Assembly (NCBI RefSeq): GCF_007829815.1 | Contig: NZ_VIWT01000001.1 | Span: forward strand, 5,853,001-5,917,000 | Reading direction: 5' to 3' | Source of the DNA: Kitasatospora viridis | Lineage (GTDB): Bacteria > Actinomycetota > Actinomycetes > Streptomycetales > Streptomycetaceae | Length of the DNA stretch: 64,000 nucleotides | Part shown: in pieces, positions 41,831-63,500 of the stretch | Layout: every line of letters begins with the position of its first letter | Position numbering within the stretch: position 1 is the stretch's first letter | Made by a program: the position numbers and the translations under genes | Notes under the pieces: generated by a model | What the model was told of the DNA's origin: nothing | Seen by the model: only the letters and a program-made list of their open reading frames with translations | Database searches by the model: none

Positions 41831-42360
41831 TGCCGCTGCCCGACGAGCCGGCGCCCGTCGAGCGGGGCGAAACCGTGCCCGACGAGCGGGGCGGATCCGG
41901 GGCGGCCGTCGCACGGAAGGCGCCCGCGGTGGCCAAGCGGGACGCCACGGTGATCGTCGCGGGCGGCACCTCCGACTCGCACACCTGGAACCTGGTCTTC
42001 CTGCAACTGCTGCTGGAGGAGCTGGGGTTCGACGTGGTGAACCTCGGGCCGTGCGTGCCCACCGAGCTGCTGGTGCGCGAGAGCCTGGCCCACCGCCCGG
42101 CGCTGCTGGTGGTCAGCAGCGTCAACGGGCACGGCTACCAGGACGGCATCCGGATGATCGGCAAGGTGCGCGAGCGCGCCGAGCTGCGCGCCGTCCCGGC
42201 GGTGATCGGCGGCAAGTTGGGCATCGAGGGCGCCCAGAGCGCCGAGCAGCTGGCCGAGTTGATCGCCGCCGGCTACGACGCGGTCTTCGACGACGGAGCG
42301 GAGGGTATCGCCTCCTTCCAGCGGCTGCTCGACTCGCTCCCGCAGCGGGTGCTGACGTGA
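41830..42360 (+). CDS. Glutamate mutase small (B12-binding) subunit-like
   Basis: A 176-residue cobalamin-binding protein of the methylaspartate/glutamate mutase S family, with a ~35-residue unusual N-terminal extension. The B12 ligand motif, DxHxxG in the family, reads DSHTWN, keeping Asp and His but with Asn for Gly; the later SSVNGHG and IGGKLGI loops match the fold. With the large subunit it interconverts L-glutamate and (2S,3S)-3-methylaspartate. Start ATG overlaps the decarboxylase stop. Confidence 0.9.
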   Translation: MPLPDEPAPVERGETVPDERGGSGAAVARKAPAVAKRDATVIVAGGTSDSHTWNLVFLQLLLEELGFDVVNLGPCVPTELLVRESLAHRPALLVVSSVNGHGYQDGIRMIGKVRERAELRAVPAVIGGKLGIEGAQSAEQLAELIAAGYDAVFDDGAEGIASFQRLLDSLPQRVLT

Positions 42361-43643
42361 GCGGGGGCGGGTTCGGCTCGTACGTGCGCCGGGCGCACCT
42401 GGCGGGCGACCTGGTGGTGCAGCCCCGGATGGGGATGAGCGATCCGGCGCTGATGCGCGCCGGACTGCTGGCCACCAAGGCCGCCGCCGGGCGCACGGTC
42501 GGCACCGTCACCCTGGACAGCTACACCCGGGTGAACGACCTTGAGTCGGCCGGACTCGCCCTGCTGGAAGGCGTTCCGCTCAACGGCTACCCGATCGTCA
42601 GCCACGACCTGGAGACTACCCGGCGGGTGCTGGACGGGATCCACGGCCCGGACTTCCCGGTGCAGGTGCGGCACGGCTCGGCCGCGCCGCTGGACATCTT
42701 CCGGGCACTGCTGCGGGTGGGGCTGGACGCCTCGGAGGGCGGGCCGGTCTCCTACTGCCTGCCGTACGGGCGGATCCCGCTGCGCGAGTCGGTGCGGAAC
42801 TGGTCGCGCTCCTGCGAGCTGTTCAGCCGGCTGCGCGAACTCGGCCGGGAGCCGCACCTGGAGACCTTCGGCGGCTGCATGCTCGGCCAACTCTGCCCGC
42901 CCAGCCAGCTGGTGGCGATCAGCGCACTCGAAGCGCTGTTCTTCCACCAGCACGGGCTGCGCTCGATCTCGGCCAGCTACGCCCAGCAGACGCACCGGGA
43001 GCAGGACCTGGAAGCCGTGTTCGCGCTGCGCCGGCTCTGCGCCGAACTGCTGCCCGGGACGGACTGGCACGTGGTCGTCTACGCCTACATGGGCGTCTAC
43101 CCGACCACGCCGCACGGGGCGCTGGCCCTGCTCGGCGAGGCGGCCGAGCTGGCCGCCGCTACCGGTTCGGAGCGGCTGATCGTGAAGACCGTCGCCGAGT
43201 CGGTGCGGATCCCGACGGTGGCGGAGAACGTCGCCGCGCTGGAGCACGCGGCCGCCCGGGCGGCCCGCACCGAGCGGGTGGCCGACGGCGGCGGCGACTC
43301 GCAGACCTACGCGGAGGCCGCGGCGCTGGTCTCCGCGGTGCTGAACCTGGACCCGGACGTCGGGCGGGCGATGCTGCTCGCCTTCCAGCGCGGGTACCTG
43401 GACATCCCCTACTGCCTGCACCCCGACAACCAGGGGCGCACCCGCAGCTACCTGGACGGGGAGGGGCGGCTGCGCTGGGCGGACATCGGCAGGCTGCCGC
43501 TGGCCGGGGTGGTGGAGGCGGGCGAGTCACGCACCGTCAGCTCCGGGGAGCTGCTGGGGGCGCTGTCCCACATCCGCTGGAAGTACGACGACGGGGCGAT
43601 CGCCGCCGGGCCGGGCCACGCGCTCGCCGGTGGAGCCGCCTGA
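42357..43643 (+). CDS. Glutamate mutase large (catalytic) subunit-like
   Basis: A 428-residue catalytic subunit of adenosylcobalamin-dependent glutamate mutase. Recognisable stretches are VQPRMGM, the LPYGRIPL substrate region, LETFGGCMLGQLCPPSQLVA, SISASYAQQT and the glutamate-binding KTVAESVRIPT. Converts L-glutamate to 3-methylaspartate, the source of the starter. The GTG overlaps the small-subunit stop (GTGA). Its own stop codon is the first triplet of a nine-base tandem array that continues into the intergenic stretch before PKS1. Confidence 0.9.
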   Translation: MSGGGFGSYVRRAHLAGDLVVQPRMGMSDPALMRAGLLATKAAAGRTVGTVTLDSYTRVNDLESAGLALLEGVPLNGYPIVSHDLETTRRVLDGIHGPDFPVQVRHGSAAPLDIFRALLRVGLDASEGGPVSYCLPYGRIPLRESVRNWSRSCELFSRLRELGREPHLETFGGCMLGQLCPPSQLVAISALEALFFHQHGLRSISASYAQQTHREQDLEAVFALRRLCAELLPGTDWHVVVYAYMGVYPTTPHGALALLGEAAELAAATGSERLIVKTVAESVRIPTVAENVAALEHAAARAARTERVADGGGDSQTYAEAAALVSAVLNLDPDVGRAMLLAFQRGYLDIPYCLHPDNQGRTRSYLDGEGRLRWADIGRLPLAGVVEAGESRTVSSGELLGALSHIRWKYDDGAIAAGPGHALAGGAA

Positions 43644-43712
43644 GCCGCCTGAGCTGTCTGAGCTGTCTGAGGCGTCTGAGGTGTCTGAGGTGTCTGAGCT
43701 GTCTGGGCCGCC
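43641..43712. repeat. Nine-base tandem array between mutase gene and PKS1
   Basis: Eight units of TGAG(C/G)(T/C)GTC-type nine-base repeats from 43641 to 43712; the first TGA is the mutase stop codon. If PKS1 started at the GTG at 43630 the array would encode Glu-Xaa-Ser triplets; otherwise it is untranslated spacer. Confidence 0.8.
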
Positions 43713-43803
43713 GGAGCGGCCCGAGCGCCGTCCGGGCGCGCCGGTTCCCCGGGCAACTGTCCGTTCGCTGAAGGGTCTTGGCCGAGTTGTGGGAGATGTG
43801 CGG

Positions 43804-54570
<10,767 letters not shown>

Positions 54571-54589
54571 TCAGGGAGCGACACCGACC

Positions 54590-57500
54590 GTGGACACATC
54601 CGTCGAGCAGATCGTCGAGGCGCTGCGCGAGTCCTTGCTGGAGAACGAACGGCTGCGCCGGCAGAACACCCGGATCGAGGCCGCCGCCCAGGAGCCGATC
54701 GCGATCGTGGCGATGAGCTGCCGCTACCCCGGCGGCGTCAGCTCGCCCGAGCAGCTGTGGCAGCTGGTCGACCAAGGCGTGGACGCCGTCGGGCAGTTCC
54801 CCGCCGACCGCGACTGGGACGTCGAGGGGCTCTACGACCCGGACCCGGACGTGCCGGGCAAGACCCACGTCCGCGAGGGCGGATTCCTCTACGACGCCCC
54901 GCAGTTCGACGCCGCGTTCTTCGGCATCTCGCCGCGCGAGGCGATCGCGATGGACCCGCAGCAGCGCCTGCTGCTGGAGGTCTCCTGGGAGGCGTTCGAG
55001 CGCGCCAACATCGACCCGCACACCTTGCGCGGCAGCCGGACCGGCATCTTCGCCGGGGTGATGTACCACGACTACGGCAGCTGGCTGGCCGAGGTGCCCG
55101 AGGGCGTCGAGGGCTACCTCGGCAACGGCAACCTGGGCAGTGTCGCCTCCGGCCGGGTCTCCTACACGCTGGGCCTGGAGGGGCCCGCCGTCACCGTGGA
55201 CACCGCCTGCTCCTCCTCGCTGGTCGCGCTGCACCTGGCGGTCCAGGCGCTGCGCACGGGCGAGTGCGCCTACGCGCTGGCCGGCGGCGTCACCGTGATG
55301 TCCACCCCGGACACCTTCGTCGACTTCAGCCGCCAGCGCGGGCTCTCGCTGGACGGCCGGTGCAAGTCCTTCGCCGCCTCGGCGGACGGCACCGGCTGGG
55401 GCGAGGGCGTCGGCATGGTGCTGCTGGAGCGCCTGTCGGACGCCGAGCGCAACGGGCACCGGGTGCTCGCGCTGGTCCGTGGCAGCGCGATCAACCAGGA
55501 CGGTGCCTCCAACGGGCTGACCGCCCCCAACGGCCCCTCCCAGCAGCGGGTGATCCGGCAGGCGCTGGCCAATGCCCGGCTGACGGCCGATCAGGTGCAG
55601 CTGGTGGAGGCGCACGGCACCGGCACCCCGCTGGGCGACCCGATCGAGGCGCAGGCCCTGCTCGCCACCTACGGCCAGCAGCGGGCCGGCGGCGAGCCGT
55701 TGCGGCTCGGCTCGATCAAGTCGAACATCGGCCACACCCAGGCCGCCGCGGGCGTCGCCGGGGTGATCAAGCTGGTGATGGCGATGCGGCACGGCCGGAT
55801 GCCGCGCACGCTGCACGTCAACCAGCCCACCCCGCAGGTGGACTGGACCGAGGGTGCGGTCGAACTGCTCACCGAGGCCAGGGCGTGGCCGGAGCACGGC
55901 GGGCCGCGACGGGCCGCGGTCTCCTCCTTCGGGATCAGCGGCACCAACGCGCACGTGATCCTGGAGGGCGTGCCCGAGCCCGAACCGCTCGAACCCGAGC
56001 ACGACTTGACCGGACCGCTGCCGCTGGTGCTGTCGGGCAAGGGCGAGCCGGGCCTGGCCGCGCAGGCCCAGCGGCTGCTCGACCACCTGGACAGCGCCCC
56101 GCTGCCCGACCTCGCCTGGACCCTCGCCACCTCCCGGGCCGCCCTGGGCGAGCGCGCGGTGGTGATCGGCGCCGACCGCGCCGCGCTCGCCGCCGGACTG
56201 ACCGAGCTCGCCGCCGGGCGCGCCGCCGCGGGCGTGGTGCGGGCCGGGTGGCAGAGCGAGTCGCGGATCGCCTTCGTCTTCCCCGGGCAGGGCTCGCAGT
56301 GGATCGGCATGGCCGCCGAACTGCTCGACACCGCCCCGGTGTTCGCCGCCAAGATGGCCGAGTGCGGCCAGGCGCTTGCGCCGTACGCCGACTGGGACCT
56401 GCTGGAGGTGATCCGCGGCGCCGGCTCGCTGGAGCGGGTGGACGTGGTGCAGCCCGTGCTGTGGGCGGTCATGGTGTCGCTGGCCGAGCTCTGGCGCTCC
56501 CACGGGGTGCGGCCGGCCGCCGTGATCGGCCACTCGCAGGGCGAGATCGCGGCCGCCTGCGTGGCCGGGGCGCTCTCGCTGGCCGACGGCGCCAAGGTGG
56601 TGGCCCTGCGCAGCCTGGCCATCGCCGACGAACTGTCGGCGCGCGGCGGCATGATGTCGGTCGCCCTGGCGGCCGAGCAGGTCCGCGAGCGGCTCGCCGG
56701 GTACGACGGACGGCTGTCGGTGGCCGCCGTCAACGGCGCGGCCTCGGTGGTGGTCTCCGGAGACGCCGACGCCCTGGACCGGTTGCAGGCCGAGCTGCGC
56801 GCGCAGGACGTGCGGGCCAAGCGGCTGCCGGTGGACTACGCCTCGCACTCGGCCCACGTCGAGTCGATCCGCGAGCGGCTGCACTCGGAGCTCGCCGGGC
56901 TGCGCCCGCGCTCCGCCGAGGTGCCGTTCTACTCCACGGTGACCGGCGAACTCTTCGACACCGCGGGCCTGGACGCCGACTACTGGTACACCAACCTGCG
57001 CCAGAGCGTGCTCTTCGAGGGCACCACCCGGGTGCTGCTCGACAGCGGCTACGGCGTCTTCGTCGAGTGCAGCCCGCACCCAGTGCTGCTGCACAGCGTC
57101 GCCGAGACGGCCGAGGCGGTGAACGCCGAGGTCGTCGGGATCGGCTCGCTGCGCCGCGACGAGGGCGGCCCGGAGCGCTTCCTGACCTCGCTGGCCGAGG
57201 CGCACGTGCACGGCGTCGCGCTCGACTGGGCGACGGTCTTCGCCGGTACGCCGGTGCGCAAAGTGGACCTGCCGACCTACGCCTTCCAGCGCGAGCGGTT
57301 CTGGCTCGGCGCCTCCCGGGCGGTGGGCGACGTGGCCGCTGCCGGCCTGACCGCCGCCGGACACCCCCTGCTCGGCGCCTCGGTCGCGGTCGCCGACGGC
57401 GGCGGCCTGCTCTTCACCGGCCGGCTCGCCATCACGACCGCACCCTGGCTGGCCGATCACGCGGTGGGCGCCGCGGTGCTGCTGCCGGGCACCGCGTTCG

Positions 57501-60500
57501 TCGAACTGGCCGTCAAGGCGGGCGACGAGGTCGGCTGCGGCCGGGTGGCGGAACTGACCATGGAGGTGCCGCTGCTGCTGCCCGACCGCGGCGCCGTCCA
57601 ACTCCAACTGCACCTCGGCGAGTCGGACGGAGTGGGCCGACGCCCGCTGACCGTGCACGCGCGCCCCGAAGGCGAGGGGGAGTGGACCCGGCACGCCAGC
57701 GGCCTGCTGGAGCCGGACACCGCCGAGCCCGAATTCGACCTGGCGGCCTGGCCCCCGGCCGGCGCGCAGCCGGTCCCGGTGGACGGGGTGTACGAGCAGC
57801 TGGCCGAGCAGGGCTACCACTACGGCCCCGCCTTCCAGGGGCTCAAGGCGGCCTGGCGGCGCGCCGAGGAGGTCTTCGCCGAGGTCGAACTCCCGCTGGA
57901 GGAGCAAGGGTTCGCTCTGCACCCGGCGCTCTTCGACGCCGCCCTGCACGCCGCGGGCCTCGGCGGCGGGCAGCCGGAGCAGGCCCGGCTGCCGTTCGTC
58001 TGGCAGGGCGTCTCGCTGCACGCCTCGGGCGCGCGGGCGCTGCGTCTGCGGATCACCGGCACCGACACCCTGACCGTGCAACTCGCCGACGGTACCGGCG
58101 CGCCGGTGGCCACGGTGGACGCGCTGACCACCCGCGCGGTCGACCCCGCCGCGCTCGGCGCGGCCACCCGCTCCGACGCGCTGTTCCGACTCGACTGGCC
58201 GGCCCTCGCTCCGGCGGGCGGCCCGGCGGAGCCGGCGGCCAGCGCGGAGTTGGCGGTCCTGGAGGTGCTGCCGGGCGAGGATCCGGTCGCCGGCACCCGG
58301 GCCGCCTGCGCCCGGGTGCTGGACGCCCTGCGGGAGTGGCTGGAGGGCGAACGGGCCGCCACCGCCCGCCTGGTGGTGCTCACCAGGGGAGCGGTCGCGG
58401 TCGGCGAGGAGGGCGTCCGGGACCTGGCCGGGGCTGCCGTCTGGGGCCTGGTCCGGGCAGCCCAGGGCGAACACCCCGACCAGCTCGTCCTGGTGGACGC
58501 CGACCAGGAGACCACCGTCGAGCAGGCCCTGGCGGCGGTGGCCGCCAGCGGCGAGCCCCAACTCGCGGTGCGCGACGGCAAGGTGCACGTGCCCCGGCTG
58601 GCCAGGAGCGCACCGGCGGGCACCGCCGGGCCGGCCCTGGACACCGACGGCACCGTGCTGATCACCGGCGGCACCGGCGTGCTCGGCGCGCTGGTGGCCC
58701 GGCACCTGGTGGCCGAGCACGGCGTGCGCCACCTGCTGCTCGCCGGACGCAGCGGCGTCGCCCAGGACGACTTCGCCGACCTGGACGCGGAGATCACCGT
58801 GGCCAAGTGCGACGCGGCCGACCGCGCGCAACTCGCCGACCTGCTCGCCGCCGTGCCCGCCACCCGCCCGCTGACCGCCGTGCTGCACCTGGCCGGCGCG
58901 CTCGACGACGGCCTGGTCACCGCGCTCACCGAGGAGCGACTGGACGCGGTGCTGCGGCCCAAGGCGGACGCGGCCTGGCACCTGCACGAGCTCACCGCCG
59001 AGCGGGAGTTGAAGGCGTTCGTGCTCTTCTCCTCGGCCGCCGGCACGGTGGACGGCGCGGGCCAGGCCGGCTACGCGGCGGCCAACGCCTTCCTCGACGG
59101 CCTGGCCCAGCACCGCCGCTCCCTCGGCCTGCCCGGCCTCTCGCTGGCCTGGGGCTTCTGGGAGCAACGCACCGGGATGACCGCCCACTTGAGCGAGGCG
59201 GACGTGGCGCGGATGGCCCGCTCCGGGGTGCGCCCGCTCGCCACCGCCGAGGGCCTGGCGCTGCTCGACCTCGCACTGGCCGGCGACCGGGCGCTGCTGG
59301 TGCCGATCGGCCTCGACCTGCCCGCGCTGCGCTCGGCGGGCACGCCCCCGCCGGTGCTGCGCGGCCTGCTCCGCCCGGCCGCCCGGCGCGCGGCGGCCGC
59401 GGCACCCGCCGCACCGGGCGGCGGGCTGGACCGACTGGCCGCGCTCGGGCGGGCGGAGCGCGACGCGGCCCTCTTCGAGCTCGTCCGCACACACGTCGCG
59501 GCCGTGCTCGGCCACGACCCGGACATGCTGCTCGACCCGCGCCGGGCCTTCCGGGACTGCGGCTTCGACTCGCTGACCGCGGTGGAGCTGCGCAACCGGC
59601 TCGGCCAGGCGGTCGGGCTGCGGCTGCCGGCCACCCTGGTCTTCGACTACCCGGACCCGACCGCCCTGGTCGGCCACCTCGGGACCGAGCTCTTCGGCGC
59701 GACGGAGCCGGCCACCGAGCCGGTCGCCGAAGCGGCTGCCACGGGCCAGCCCGGGGCAGACCCGATCGCGATCGTGGCGATGGCCTGCCGCTTCCCCGGC
59801 GGCGTCAGCACCCCCGAGGAGCTGTGGCAGCTGCTGGCGGACGGCGGTGACGGCATCTCGGGGTTCCCGGCCGACCGAGGCTGGGACATCGAGGGGTGCT
59901 ACGACCCGGAGCCGGGCAAGGCCGGCCGCACCTACGCCCGCGAGGGCGGATTCCTCTACGACGCAGCCGACTTCGAGCCGGCCTTCTTCGGCATCTCGCC
60001 GCGCGAGGCGATCGCGATGGACCCGCAGCAGCGCCTGCTGCTGGAGACCTCCTGGGAGGCGCTGGAGCGCGCCGGCATCGACCCGCACTCGGTGCGCGGC
60101 AGCGCGACCGGCGTGTTCGCCGGGGTGATGTACCACGACTACGGCAGCCGGCTCGGCAACGCGCCGGAGGAGGTGCGCGACCACCTGGGCAACGGCAGCC
60201 TCGGCAGCGTGGCCTCGGGCCGGGTCGCCTACACGCTGGGCCTGGAAGGCCCCACCCTCTCCGTGGACACCGCCTGCTCCTCCTCGCTGGTGGCGCTGCA
60301 CCTGGCGGCGCAGGCCCTGCGCGGCGGCGAGTGCACGCTGGCGCTGGCCGGCGGCGTCTCGGTGATGTCCACGATCGACACGTTCGTGGACTTCAGCAGG
60401 CAGCGCAATCTCGCCGCCGACGGCCGGGCGAAGTCCTTCGCGGACGGCGCGGACGGCACCGCCCTGTCCGAGGGCGCGGGGATGCTGCTGCTGGAGCGGC

Positions 60501-63500
60501 TGTCGGACGCTGAGCGCAACGGGCACCAGGTGCTGGCGGTGATCCGCGGCTCCGCCGTGAACCAGGACGGGGCGTCCAACGGGCTGACGGCGCCGAACGG
60601 TCCGTCGCAGCAGCGGGTGATCCGTGCTGCGCTGGCGAGTGCGGGGTTGTCGGCGGGCGAGGTGGACGTGGTGGAGGCGCACGGCACCGGGACCACGCTG
60701 GGCGACCCGATCGAGGCGCAGGCGCTGCTGGCGACGTACGGTCAGGAGCACTCGGCGGAGCGGCCGTTGTGGCTCGGGTCGGTCAAGTCGAACATCGGGC
60801 ACACCCAGGCGGCGGCCGGTGTGGCCGGGGTGATCAAGATGGTGCAGGCGATGCGGCACGGTGTGCTGCCGAAGACGCTGCACGTAGACGAGCCGTCCGG
60901 GCAGGTGGACTGGTCGGCGGGTGAGGTGAGGCTGCTGACGGACAGTCAGCCGTGGCCGGAGGTCGACCGGCCCCGCCGGGCCGGGATCTCCTCCTTCGGG
61001 ATCAGCGGCACCAACGCCCACACCATCATCGAGGCCGTCCCCGAGCCGGCTGACGCCGAGCCGGTGGGCGCCGAGGCGCCGCTGCTGCCCGTGCTGCTCT
61101 CCGGGGCCACCCCGGAGGCGCTCGCGGCCCAGGCGGCGAAGCTGACCGCCCTGGTGGACGCGCCGATCGCCGACCTCGCCTACTCGCTGGCCACCGGCCG
61201 CGCCGAGTTCGGCCACCGGGCCGCGCTGGTCGCCCGAGATCGGGACGAACTCGCCGCCCAGCTCGATGCACTGACGTCAGGTCAGGAGACACCCGGGCTG
61301 CTGCGCGGCAAGCCGGTGGCCGGCAAGCTGGCCTTCCTGTTCACCGGCCAGGGCGCGCAACGCCCCGGCATGGGCCGGGAGCTGTACCGGGAGTTCGAGA
61401 CCTTCCGGCAGGCCTTCGACGAGGTCTGCGGGCACTTCGACGCCGGGCTCAAGGAGCTGGTCTTCGGCACCGACGCTGAACCGCTGAACCAGACTGCCAC
61501 CACCCAACCTGCCCTCTTCGCCGTCGAGGTGGCGCTCTTCCGGCTGCTGGAGTCCTGGGGCATCAGGCCGGACTACCTGGCCGGGCACTCCATCGGCGAG
61601 GTGGTGGCCGCGCACGTGTCCGGGGTGCTCTCGCTGGCGGACGCCTGTCGGTTGGTGGCGGCGCGGGGCCGGTTGATGCAGGAGCTCCCGGCCGGCGGGG
61701 CGATGGTGGCGATCGAGGCCACGGAGGCCGAGGTCGAGCCGTGGCTGACCGCAGGGGTCGGCGTCGCGGCGGTCAACGGGCCTGACGCGGTGGTGGTTTC
61801 GGGTGTCGAGCCGGAGGTGCTGCGGGTCGCGGAGTCGTTCGCCCGGACCAAGCGGCTGAAGGTCAGTCACGCCTTCCACTCGCCGCTGATGGAGCCGATG
61901 CTGGACCAGTTCCGGTCCGAGATAGCCGATCTGACGTACGGCCGGGCGACCGTGCCGGTCGTCTCCAACCTGACGGGTCGGTTGGCCACCGAGGAGTTGG
62001 CCGACCCCGAGTACTGGGTGCGCCACGTGCGCGAGGCCGTCCGCTTCGCCGACGCGGTCCGCACCCTGGAGGCCGAACAGGTGCGCACCTTCCTGGAGCT
62101 GGGCCCCGACGCGGTGCTCTCCACCATGGGCGCGCACTGCCTGGCCGACCCCGAGCGCTCGGCGCTGGTCCCGGTGCTGCGGCGCGACAAGGCGGAACCG
62201 GTCGCGTTGGCCACCGCGTTGGGCGCGCTGCAGGTGCGCGGCGTGCCGATCGACCGGGAGCGGCTCTACGGCGGGACCACGGCGCGCCGGATCGACCTGC
62301 CGACGTACGCCTTCCAGCGCCGGCGGCTCTGGCTCGATGACGGACCGTCAGGACCTGCGCAGGCGGCCGGGTTCGGGCAGACGGCGGCCGGGCACCCGCT
62401 GCTCGGCGCCGAACTCCGGCTGGCGGAGGGCGACACCGTCGCGCTGACCGGGCGGCTCTCGCTGAGCACCCACCCTTGGCTGGCCGACCACGCCGTGGCC
62501 GGCGTGGTGCTGCTGCCCGGCAGCGCCTTCGTGGAGCTGGCGATCCAGGCGGGCGACCGGGTGGGCGGCGCGCTGGTCGAGGAACTGGCCATCGAGCGGC
62601 CGCTGGTGCTGCCCGCCCAGGGCGGGATCCAGCTCCAGGTGGTGACCGGCGCCGCGGACGGCACCGGCCGCCGCCCGGTCACCGTGCACGCCCGCGCCGA
62701 GCAGACCGGCGCTGGGCAGACCGGCACCGCCTGGACCAGGCACGCCGGCGGCGTGCTGGCCCCGTCGGCCGCCCCGGAACCCGAGCCGCTGGAGGTCTGG
62801 CCGCCGGCCGGCGCCGTGCCCGTCGACCTCGACGGCAGCTACGACCGCCTCGCCGACCAGGGGTACGGCTACGGCCCGCTGTTCCGCGGCCTGCGGGCCG
62901 CCTGGCGGCTGGGCGAGGAGGTCTACGCCGAGCTCGCCCTGCCCGAGGGGGCCGAGCAGGCCGGCTTCGGCCTGCACCCCGCGCTGCTCGACTCCGCCCT
63001 GCACGCCATCGACCTGCTGGACGGTCAGGACCCGACGGTGATGACCCTGCCGTTCTCCTGGGAGGGCGTGTCGCTGTACGCCGCCGGGGCCTCGGCCCTG
63101 CGGCTGCGGCTCACCCCGCAGGGCACCGAGCAGCTGGCCCTGCGGCTCTTCGACGGCGCGGGCGCGCCGGTCGCCGTGGTGTCGGCCCTGCGGATCCGTC
63201 AGGTGACGGCCCACCAGCTGAACGCGGCCGCCGCCGCGGCCGCCCCGGACACCGGTGACCTGTTCGAACTGAGCTGGGTGCCGGTCCCGTTGGCGCCGCA
63301 GCCGCAGCCGCAGCCGCAGCCGCAGCCGCAGCCGCAGCCGCAGCCGCAGTCGCAGTCGCAGTTCGCCCCGCACACCGTGCGGATCACCGCCGATGACCTC
63401 GCGGACGACGCGCCCGCCCCCGCCCGGGCCGGTGCGGCCGGGCACCGCGCGCTGGCCGTCCTGCAGGAGCGCCTCGCCGAGGACCGCACCGAGGGGGAGC

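Noticed and set aside
43641..43712. Repeat array as a CRISPR
   Set aside because: Units are nine bases with no spacers; it is a slippage array.
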